Assembly: GCA_963989385.1 (NCBI GenBank)
Contig: OZ022499.1
Coordinates: forward strand, 80,279,903 to 80,343,902
Origin: Ctena decussata
Taxonomy: Eukaryota; Mollusca; Bivalvia; Lucinida; Lucinidae
Length of the DNA stretch: 64,000 nucleotides
Direction of reading: 5' to 3'
Positions 57,401-64,000 of the stretch are shown one piece after another. The position numbers were made by a program, and so were the translations under genes. The notes under the pieces are model-generated. The model did not search any database. It saw only the letters and a list, made by a program, of their open reading frames with translations, and was not told the origin of the DNA. Within the stretch, counting starts at the first letter, position 1. Each line of letters starts with the position of its first letter.

Positions 57401-60400
57401 CTGAAATTCACCTTAATACATGTAGATTTCTATGGCACTAACTATTTCATGTTGGTCTAAGCAAACATAGCAAATCCAGATCAGACTGCTTCTTAAGAAG
57501 CAGACCCAGATCAGACTATTCTTAAGGAGCAGTCTGATCAGGGCCTACACTGTTTGCCATTCTGTCTGCATCTTTTGGATGCATTGTAAAACCAGACTTT
57601 CCATTTTAAGGACAATTATGCTAATTATTCCAGGTGACCCCATTTTTAGAACCTTACCGTATATACATGAACCCCCCCCCAACACGAGAAAACCAACAAA
57701 GTGGTTGGGCACCCAGCGAAGACTCAGATCAGCCTGAACATCCACTCAGTCTGATCAGAGTCTTTGCTGTCTGCATGGAGGTAGCTTAGACCCTTAGCTA
57801 CTCTCTAAGTCCTTAGCAACCCTTTAGGTCTTTTTTAGGAAATGGTCTATACAAGCTATGAGCTTTCGACCAAATCCTTTTCATGAAAATTGTATTCTGA
57901 ATATACTGAATGTATAACATGTCATAGTTGAATAAAAAATTGTTTAAACCAAGTCCTTCAAAATGAGGAGGTTTACAGAAAGATCCAAGCAGCCATTGGA
58001 GCATATGATAAGCTCCTGACGCTGGTCAAGAAATGGAAACTAAGGTGGTTTGGCCACGTCTCAATGTCTTCTGGTTTAGCAAAGACGCTTCTACAAGGCA
58101 TAGTAAACGGAAAAAGAAGAACAGGTAGACAGAAAAAAAGGTGGAAAGACAATATTTAAGAGTGGACAGGGATGGATTTTGCCAGCTCAACTACGGCAGC
58201 TGAAAACAGGACAAGGTGGAAAGGGATTGTTTCAAAGTCATCTGTAGTGCCCCAATGACCTAGTAAGGTTATGGGATAGATCAGAATAGAATAGAATAGT
58301 ATAAATTTAAAATAGAGTTATTATCTTAACCCAACCTTAACTAGGGCCAACACATGTTAGTGAAAAATATCTCACCTGCAGCAGCCACACATCTTCGTAA
58401 ATCAAACGAACTGAGCATTCCAGATTTGTCAATATCAAACTGGTGAAATAATTTCTGTAAATATTAATAAAGTAAGTCAATCAACAAATAATAGATACGT
58501 AATTGACCTTATTAGCGCTCTGTGCGCTTAACTTTTTCAAAATGGCGGCAAATACTTGTAGTAAACTTTCTTTCATATAAGCGCACATTTTAATAGGTCA
58601 TTATATATTGAAGGGAACGAATTTAAAGGTAAAGCATCAGAGAAAAGCTGCTTATAAGCAGCTTTTCTCTGATGTTTAACCTTGAAATTCGTATGGATAT
58701 ACATGTAGAAGTATAGAGAAGATTTAGAAGTAAAAACTTAAATATTCTGTTGCTTTTTCAGCTCTTGTAAACGAGAAAGCAAAGGGATAAACCAGTACAA
58801 ATATGTGCATTAATAGTCCTATGCCTCACAAATTGCCACGGCGTGCGCTTATAGGGGCATGTGCGCTAATTAGGTAGAATACGGTAATTGGAGTCTTTTC
58901 TTAGGTAAAATCATTGTTTTTGAAGAACTACCACTAAAGTGAATGGGCACATTTTCAGGAAAAGCAACTATGTCATTTTTAGTTTTACCTCCCTTCTCAA
59001 TTAGGGGTCAAGAGTTCAAGGAAAGAATTTGCTCCTGCAAGAGCAAATTCTTTCCTTTACGAGTAGACCCCATTTTGAAAGGGCTACATTATGCAGGGAA
59101 ACAAACAGGAAGTCACCAAAGATTTTCCCTTACATATAAAAGGTGAAAAAACTTGGAGGTGCACCCAAACACCTTAACTCTTCAAGCAACAAAAAGCAGA
59201 CAACAAAACTTACATCTGCAAAAATTAAAAAAAATGCCTAGTCCAAGACATTTCATATTGAGAATTCAAAGACTAGAGGGCAAACAGTAGAGATCCACAT
59301 GAGTAGGATCATTATGAGCCACCTCATCAGGATTTATGCTGTTTGCAAATTATGCTATTTACTTCACTGGTGCTTAAAGTTTTAAATGACAACAGGTCAG
59401 TAGTATCACAGACAATTTCATGTTTCATAGAATGACAACAGCATGAGTTACTGCATATGCTGACTGTGATGACTCAGATGAGTGAGTGCATCAATGCAAT
59501 CGTCAGATTTTCTTCTATGTACCCAGATCATAAGCAGATTCTACCCTGTTAGCATGATATAAACCATCTTTATTATTTTGTGGCTCATACCTGCCAAATT
59601 TGAATCACAATTTATTTTCTCTGTTAAAGTCTTTAAAGTTGAACTACAATTCATATGGCTTAAATTTGCTTTGAACCAGGAGAAAGCTGCTATTATGTTT
59701 ATCTTTTACTATTCTGAGCTATGTAAATGCAGACATATTCAAAACTTCACACACCTTAGATTCCAGCAAATACTTTCAGAATTTACAGAAATTGGTATAT
59801 TTCCACATGATGAATATGCACTGAAACCAGCTTTAGGAAATTATATGCAACTTCTGGTTTGTGTGACCATCTTAATAATTAGACCTATAATGGCAATATA
59901 TGTAAATAGGTATATACAGTCAAATATCATCAGTCTTTGACAAACATCATATTTTGCTACTGCTAACTTTGTTAGGGCCCAGTTGTTCAAAGCACTGTTA
60001 GCTTCAGGAAGTCATTGGTCAGGGATTCGTTAAGTCTTACAGCACTCACAAAATCAAATGGGGCATTAGTTTTTGCAGAAAAATTGTGAGGAGCTTTTGC
60101 ATTTCTCACATTTTTTTGCAAAAAAAAAATGGCAGTGTTTTTATACTGAACAAAAAAGAAACGTTACATCAACATTCAAATTATTTTTTCCAGGAACGCT
60201 TCATTCAAATTTCAAAATTTATCCAAGGCTAACAACTTTAACTAAGAAGTCACTGTTATGATTTCATTCATTACCAATCTGAATTTTATTCATGCCAGTT
60301 CATTTGAAGTTGCAGGGGAAGAAAATCAAAAGTTAGGTTTTCAAAGCATGTAATGTTTCTTTTTTTATTCAGTATACATATATGTTTGAAAATTTAACAT

Positions 60401-63400
60401 CTTGTTAACTAACAACGTTGTTCATTTTGAATAACTGGACCATGCTCGCTGGTGTTAAACAAACTGGCAATGGCAGAAAACTAGGGGATAACTGTACTCA
60501 AAATTGTCATTTGGGGAGGTAAATCGTCGGTTTTATGGTCGTTTTAAGGCAATGCGGCAGCGGAGCCATAAAACGCAATTTGCGACCATAAAACCGACGA
60601 TTTACCTCCCCAAATGACAATTTTCAATACAGTTATCCCCATTCTAATGCACTTTTCTACATTTTCACCTTTTACAATGGACTAGTTTGCACCCATTTCA
60701 TGCGCTGTCAGCAACGTAAAACCAAACGTCAGCCAATGAGAAGCGACGTTATTTAATGACGTAGGGTTTGCGACAGTAAATCGCAGAATATCCTGTCGCA
60801 AATTTTAGACGCTATCCAATCAGACGTCGCACTATATTTGTAAGTGCATTAGAATGATGTTTATCAGTGTTTGATGACATTTACCAGTTTCACTTAGAGC
60901 TCCAGATAAGAAGGGGTAGCATGGATAATTTTTGGATAAGTTTTCTTAATCATCAGAGAAAACATGATATGATGTGACCCTTCATTAGAACCATGTCGGA
61001 GAGACAGTCTTAATGAGGGGTCACAACATACGTTTTTATGGAGAAATTTGGAAAACTATCCTTAAATTATCCCAGTTACCGCTTGTTATCTGCAGCTCTG
61101 TAATCACCTATAAGTGCTATCATTGATCTAAACCATAACAAACCTTCCAACTCCTCAATAAGCTCCACAACTGAAGGAATTCTGTGTAGCCTAACTTTCC
61201 TGAGTTATCAACATCTAACAGAGATATAAAACACTTGCACGCTTCAACACTTAGGTCTTTATGGAATGTATCTGGAATTAGATAATGAAGCCCTTCCAAA
61301 ATGGTGTCTATTCTTAACCCTTAAAGTGCCAAAAATGAAAAACTGTTGAATTCGCAAACAGTGTAGATCCAGATGAGGTGGCTCATAATGAGCCACCTCA
61401 CCTGGATCTATACTGTTTGCCCTATAGTCTTTGAATTCTAATATGATCAGGGCCTGACAAATCAAAATTTGATCTACTTGTCCGGTAGGTAGCTTCTGCC
61501 GGAAAAAGCTCAAATACATGGGTTTTCCATATATAAGTTATACATTTTTCTGGGCAAGTAAGAAAAAATTTGCTTGCCCAGCAAATATTTTAACTTGTCC
61601 CGGGCAGCCGGACAATGGATTTGTCAGGCCCTGATGATATAGCTTGAACAAAACATTTTTTGACATTTCTGCAGACGTAAATTTTGTCATCTGCTTTTTG
61701 GCGCATTAAGGGTTAAAGGAAAAGAATTGTCTACAGGGAAATAAATTCTTTCTGTTTAGAGTTGACTCAGATAAATAACAAGTTACAGAACTAGAGCAAG
61801 TCATCAGGGGCTCACATATACCCCCGACCATTGCCATCACCTAAAGAAAATACCCAGACCAGCACGACAGCCTAACCACACTGTTGCCTAATGGTTGGTT
61901 GGTTGATTGATGCTTAACGGCCACGGTAAACAACTAAGGTCATGTCGGGACGGTCAGTTAACCTAACCACACTATTCCTGGGCAGGCTTAGACCTCCTAA
62001 GCGGTTAACCAGTACTAAGTGCACATACTTTCGCCAGTAACTGACAACTGCCCTTCTTGAATCAGCGGAAGGAGAAACGAAAGTATGTGGCCAGACCGGG
62101 ATTCGAACCCAGGACCTCTGACTTACGAGTCAGGTGCCCTACCGATTGCGCTACCCGGCCCGGCTGTTGCCTAATGAAACCAATCTTCATACATGGTATG
62201 AAACTAGAAGTAAACTTAGTCACCTATCAAAAGGTTCCACTGGAAATGTAAACTAAGAATATAAACATAAAACTTTAAAGCATTGAAGTGTTCAAGTCTG
62301 TGACCTGGACCTGAGTTCAGTAGAAGCAGCATCCAGATGATGTCAACTAATCTGCATGAACCTAGAAGTATACCTAGCCACATACCAAAAGGTTCCAGCA
62401 AAGGATACTGGAAATATAAGCAACGAATATAAACTTAATTCTAAACTTTACTACAAATGTTAACGGACGGGAGTGAACAGATGGACAAATGGATGAACAG
62501 ATGAAACCAGTAAACTATATACTCCTCAAAATACTTCCTACGTCGGGGTATAATCTTTTCTGAAAGTGAATGATAAGAATCGTGTGGCAATCCTGGGAAC
62601 TTAAGATCTTAAGGTGAAGGCATACAGTTTTGCCGGATACAACTCTGCCATTCTTTGTTTTTTGCCTCCCTTCTCAATGGCATTTAATCAGAATCACCTT
62701 TAACAACCTGGCACTAATGATAATGCAGTTATTCTGCATGTAATAATTCACAGAAACAACAAGAAACAGTCCATTTATACAAGACACTGCACCAATGACA
62801 TATCTGTACTCAGGTGGGCATGTTTATAAAGGTTGGGGGGGGGGGGGGGGGGCCTTTCAGGCTTTCAGGCCCTTTTTCTGCCCAAGAGCAAAATGTTTTA
62901 TTTTCAGCTGATTTTGATTGATTGATTGATTTGATGCTTAACGTCCACGGTAAACAGCTGTGGTCATGTCGGGACGGTCAGTACCTCCTAAGCGGTTAAC
63001 CAGTACTAAGTGCACATACTTCGCCAGTAACTGACAACTGCCCTTCTTGAATCAGCGGAAGGAGAAACGAAAGTACGTGGCCAGACCAGGCTGCGAACCC
63101 AGGACCCCTGACTTATGAGTCAGGTGCCCTACCAATTGCACTATGCGGCCCGGCTTATTTTCAGCTGATGATTAGCCTATAGTGTCCACTGTATTGAATC
63201 AAAAGTGGTTAAGCTCCATAAGCCTTACTTTTGGAATAATGGGATTATTAAATTGGGTGGGATAAATCGGCATGAACAAGGGGAGTCATATTATAAATTA
63301 TATCTCTCCTTAAAATTCAATGGCATTCATATATATACCTTCCTTCTTAAGTTAAAATAATGTCTTTGGTGACATCTTTTCTCAATTCTCTGCTCTTGGG

Positions 63401-63570
63401 CAGAAAAAGGCCTTATAGGCACCCCCACCCCTTTATATATGACAGTCCTTGTAGAAAATGAGAGACTAGAAAATTTTCAGTTTCAGAAGATGTAATTCAC
63501 AACAAGTGTTACCTTTCTTTAAACCATCATTTAAGGATTTCTGCAACTCAAATGGATTTACTTCCATATC
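54464..63570 (-). CDS. Classical calpain, C-terminal penta-EF-hand exons (partial gene)
   Basis: Calpains are Ca2+-activated cytosolic cysteine proteases; this window holds the PEF domain only. Six minus-strand exons: 63513-63570, 61144-61271, 58376-58454, 57252-57368, 56277-56329, 54464-54490. All have AG/GT borders, and every split codon (Asp, Gly, Asn) closes in frame, giving 153 residues to TGA. They read DMEVNPFELQKSLNDGLKK (EF1 region), LLDVDNSGKLGYTEFLQLW (EF2, canonical ligands), LFHQFDIDKSGMLSSFDLRR (EF3, canonical, Asp at loop position 12), a degenerate EF4 (KYSNVHNQVSLESFMCCLAK) and a degenerate EF5 (VYQKFRRNGHAELTIEQ), ending WLEQSLYT as calpains end in WLQLTMY-type tails. EF5 normally mediates dimerisation. 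The protease core must lie right of the window. The paralogue (calpain-A/B/9-like) is not resolved. A small-subunit-like PEF protein is the alternative. Confidence 0.9.
54920..55015. repeat. Hairpin repeat 'TCTAGATCC' copy 2 (calpain intron)
   Basis: AAAGTATCCGAAAGGTCTAG, ATCCATC / GATGGAT and CTAGATCTTTGGAATACTTC form a stem. Confidence 0.78.
55160..55310. mobile_element. Foldback GGTCACGTGCAAAGT, copy 2 (calpain intron)
   Basis: TTTCATTTTTCTGATGTTTA, AAGTATAAACTACA and GGTCACGTGCAAAGTAAGTG are mirrored by TTTGCTGGCGACC, TGTAGTTTATACTT and AACACCAGAAAAATTAA. Confidence 0.8.
55983..56098 (+). mobile_element. SINE C copy 2, 5'-truncated (calpain intron)
   Basis: CCAATCCAGGGGTCGCAAGT, TTGATCCC, CTTCTCCTGTCTTTC and TTTGACCCTAGTTCACTCAC align with 15160-15275. 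The A-box half is missing. Confidence 0.72.
56377..56615. mobile_element. Foldback family F1 copy 7 (calpain intron)
   Basis: TGAGCCGCGACACGACAAAA with inverted partner TGTGTCGCGGCTCA; TA at 56375-56376 and 56616-56617. It starts about 50 bp into the intron from the acceptor of exon 56277-56329. Confidence 0.92.
56755..56995. repeat. Hairpin families H1 and H2, decayed copies (calpain intron)
   Basis: GCAAACTGTGTACATCAAGG with GAGGTGGCTCATGATAAGC repeats the H1 design, and a second H1-like piece (GCAAACAGTGTACATCCAGA) follows at 56880. CTTGGGAAGCAAACTCTTTC at 56938 is H2-like. Confidence 0.6.
57041..57240 (+). mobile_element. SINE A copy 2, inserted at a calpain splice donor
   Basis: It has the best A box (TAGCTCAGTGG) and B box (GTTCAATTCCC) of the family and a CCTCCATCTAT tail. 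Flanks: TCAGTACTTACTA at 57028-57040 and TCAATACTTACTA at 57241-57253, a 13-bp duplication with one mismatch. The right copy contains the calpain donor, read on the minus strand as A|GTAAGTATTGA. Confidence 0.92.
57465..57570. repeat. Inverted repeat CAGATCAGACT (calpain intron)
   Basis: CCAGATCAGACTGCTTCTTA and CTTAAGGAGCAGTCTGATC with GCAAACATAG...CTACACTGTTTGCC outside; an H1 relative. Confidence 0.6.
57676..57835. mobile_element. Foldback family F1, half copy (calpain intron)
   Basis: ACACGAGAAAACCAACAAAG through CCTTTAGGTC. It stops in the centre, so the right arm is missing. A C run replaces the left tip. Confidence 0.85.
57963..58305 (+). mobile_element. RTE-like LINE 3' fragment (calpain intron)
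   Basis: GTTTACAGAAAGATCCAAGC, ACGCTGGTCAAGAAATGG and GGTGGTTTGGCCACGTCTC match the 3' third of 8708-10600. The end is GGTTATGGGATAGATCAGAA plus (TAGAA)n. It lies antisense to calpain, about 70 bp from exon 58376-58454. Confidence 0.88.
58617..58690. repeat. Hairpin CATCAGAGAAAAGCTGCTTA (calpain intron)
   Basis: GAATTTAAAGGTAAAGCATC, AGAGAAAAGCTGCTTATAAG and CAGCTTTTCTCTGATGTTTA then AACCTTGAAATTC form a 30-bp-plus stem with virtually no loop. Single copy. Confidence 0.8.
58978..59095. mobile_element. Foldback family H2 copy (calpain intron)
   Basis: CTCCCTTCTCAATTAGGGGT, AAGGAAAGAATTTGCTCCTG, CAAGAGCAAATTCTTTCCTT and GACCCCATTTTGAAAGGG. Confidence 0.83.
59277..59350. repeat. Hairpin repeat family H1 copy (calpain intron)
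   Basis: GGGCAAACAGTAGAGATCCA, ATTATGAGCCACCTCATCAG and GATTTATGCTGTTTGC. Confidence 0.72.
60483..60645. mobile_element. Foldback GGGGATAACTGTA (calpain intron)
   Basis: GGGGATAACTGTACTCAAAA, TTGTCATTTGGGGAGGTAAA and TCGTCGGTTTTATGGTCG are mirrored by CGACCATAAAACCGACGA, TTTACCTCCCCAAATGACAA and ACAGTTATCCCC. Single copy. Confidence 0.85.
60896..61100. mobile_element. Foldback family H3 copy 2 (calpain intron)
   Basis: GAGCTCCAGATAAGAAGGGG, ATGTGACCCTTCATTAGAAC, TTAATGAGGGGTCACAACAT and TTATCTGCAGCTC. Ends about 45 bp from exon 61144-61271. Confidence 0.83.
61350..61444. repeat. Hairpin repeat family H1 copy, split by an insertion (calpain intron)
   Basis: GCAAACAGTGTAGATCCAGA, TGAGGTGGCTCATAATGAGC and GGATCTATACTGTTTGCC, then TTTGAATTCTAATATGAT. 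The continuation (ATATAGCTTGAACAAAAC; GACGTAAATTTTGTCATCTG) resumes after 61638. Confidence 0.8.
61448..61633. mobile_element. 186-bp TIR element CAGGGCCTGACAAATC, 5-bp TSD ATGAT (calpain intron)
   Basis: Perfect 16-bp inverted ends CAGGGCCTGACAAATC; ATGAT at 61443-61447 and 61634-61638. Paired TTGTCCGG / CCGGACAA and TTGCTTGCCCAGCAA lie inside. CAGGG ends and a 5-bp duplication suggest a hAT-type element (inference). Confidence 0.9.
61706..61775. repeat. Foldback family H2, weak copy (calpain intron)
   Basis: GGGTTAAAGGAAAAGAATTG and ATAAATTCTTTCTGTTTAGA with GTTGACTCAG. Confidence 0.55.
61894..62163 (-). mobile_element. SINE B copy 2, full length, 13-bp TSD (calpain intron)
   Basis: On the minus strand GGGCCGGGTAGCGCAATCGG (A box), CCTGACTCGTAAGTCAG and GGTTCGAATCC (B box) are followed by the SINE B body and a CAACCAACCAACC tail. 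CTGTTGCCTAATG lies at 61881-61893 and 62164-62176, a perfect duplication. The anticodon arm has a 6-nt loop, so this is not a working tRNA. Confidence 0.95.
62837..62852. repeat. Poly(G) tract
   Basis: A run of about 16 G; possible quadruplex-forming site. Confidence 0.9.
62913..63154 (-). mobile_element. SINE B copy 3, full length, 15-bp TSD (calpain intron)
   Basis: Same head and body as copy 2, with small deletions (for example after GACGGTCAGT). TTATTTTCAGCTGAT lies at 62898-62912 and 63155-63169, a perfect duplication. The tail is (AATC)n on the minus strand. Confidence 0.95.
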
Positions 63571-63590
63571 CTAGAAAAGAAAAGAAATAC

Positions 63591-63791
63591 AGAGCTCTAG
63601 ATAAGAGGGGTATTTGATGATAATTGATGGATAATTTTTCTTATTTCTCATTGAAACCATATGTTGTGACCCCTCATCTGAACCGTCTCGTGGAGACGGT
63701 TCAGATGAGGGGTCACAACATATGTTTTTATGCAGAAATAACAAAAATTATCCTTAATTATCACCAAATACTCCCTCTTATCTAGAGCTCT
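63591..63791. mobile_element. Foldback family H3 copy 3 (calpain intron)
   Basis: AGAGCTCTAGATAAGAGGGG at the left and CCCTCTTATCTAGAGCTCT at the right. The central stem GACCCCTCATCTGAACCGTC is perfect. It starts about 20 bp from exon 63513-63570, within the polypyrimidine side of its acceptor. Confidence 0.9.
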
Positions 63792-63924
63792 GGAAATACC
63801 TATTTTTTTTCTCTATATAAGTAGCTGAGTCACATCAAAGTAGACAAAAAACAGGTTAAAGACTTAAGTATATCTTCATGTGTTTCTCCACCATTTTTCA
63901 AAGGAGACAACATTCCTATTTGAC

Positions 63925-64000
63925 TTGACAGACGATGCCCTGAGCAAATGAGGTCTACTCTTAAAGGAAAGAATTTGCTCCTACATTCTTTGTTTTAAAA
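63925..64000. mobile_element. Foldback family H2 copy, cut by window end
   Basis: GAGGTCTACTCTTAAAGGAA then AGAATTTGCTCCTACATTC. The right arm is abnormal or runs off the window. Confidence 0.6.

Noticed and set aside
58617..58690. Transcription terminator or pre-miRNA
   Set aside because: Animal DNA does not use intrinsic terminators, and the stem is one of many foldbacks here; without small-RNA reads a microRNA call is not supported.
59578..59940. 120-codon plus-strand frame
   Set aside because: Lies inside a calpain intron, A+T-rich, no motif; hydrophobic look follows from composition.
61894..62163. Possible tRNA genes at 62095-62163, 63085-63154, 28610-28680 and 57045-57112
   Set aside because: A and B boxes are good but anticodon arms or acceptor stems are wrong, and each is joined to a SINE body with target duplications.

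Overview
The window looks like nuclear DNA of an invertebrate animal, most likely a lophotrochozoan and probably a bivalve mollusc. The reasons are A+T-rich DNA, long introns with GT/AG sites, a TMED-type p24 gene and a calpain gene, CR1-like and RTE-like LINEs, tRNA-derived SINEs, and a very high density of short palindromic (foldback) DNA elements. The species assignment is inference; nothing in the sequence names it. No prokaryotic operons, rRNA or CRISPR array were seen.

Three host genes can be supported. (1) 13463-15342 (+): a two-exon gene for an unrecognised basic, proline-rich protein of about 172 residues. (2) 19745-20413 (-): an intronless gene for a p24/TMED cargo receptor of the TMED3/TMED7 type. 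(3) 54464-63570 (-): the last six exons of a classical calpain, encoding nearly all of its penta-EF-hand (PEF) domain. The exons are short and were found by reading splice sites and phase; the protease-encoding exons lie beyond the right edge.

Layout. 0.2-0.4 kb: SINE A. 1.2-6.2 kb: a CR1-like LINE on the minus strand, broken by three later insertions. 7.2-8.1 kb: degenerate tandem repeat with an inserted MITE. 8.5-10.6 kb: MITE plus a decayed RTE-like LINE. 10.7-12.9 kb: foldback and TIR elements and a GC-rich repeat. 13.4-15.6 kb: first gene, followed by a tandem repeat. 17-19 kb: foldbacks and SINE B. 19.7-20.4 kb: TMED gene. 21-53 kb: almost wholly accessory DNA (foldbacks, LINE fragments, microsatellites, tandem repeats, hAT-like elements) with no gene I can support. 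54-64 kb: calpain 3' half, with introns packed with SINEs, foldbacks and a LINE fragment.

Several insertions can be proved inside the window. Removing the MITE at 2544-2773 with one copy of its 5-bp duplication restores the LINE reading frame. Removing the element at 1456-2280 with a 4-bp TATA duplication restores a plausible LINE C-terminus. The element at 61448-61633 sits in another repeat whose other copy shows the empty site. A foldback at 31704-31942 sits in an RTE fragment whose sister copy is uninterrupted. The most striking single event is a SINE at 57041-57240 whose target-site duplication contains a calpain 5' splice site, so the donor is present twice.
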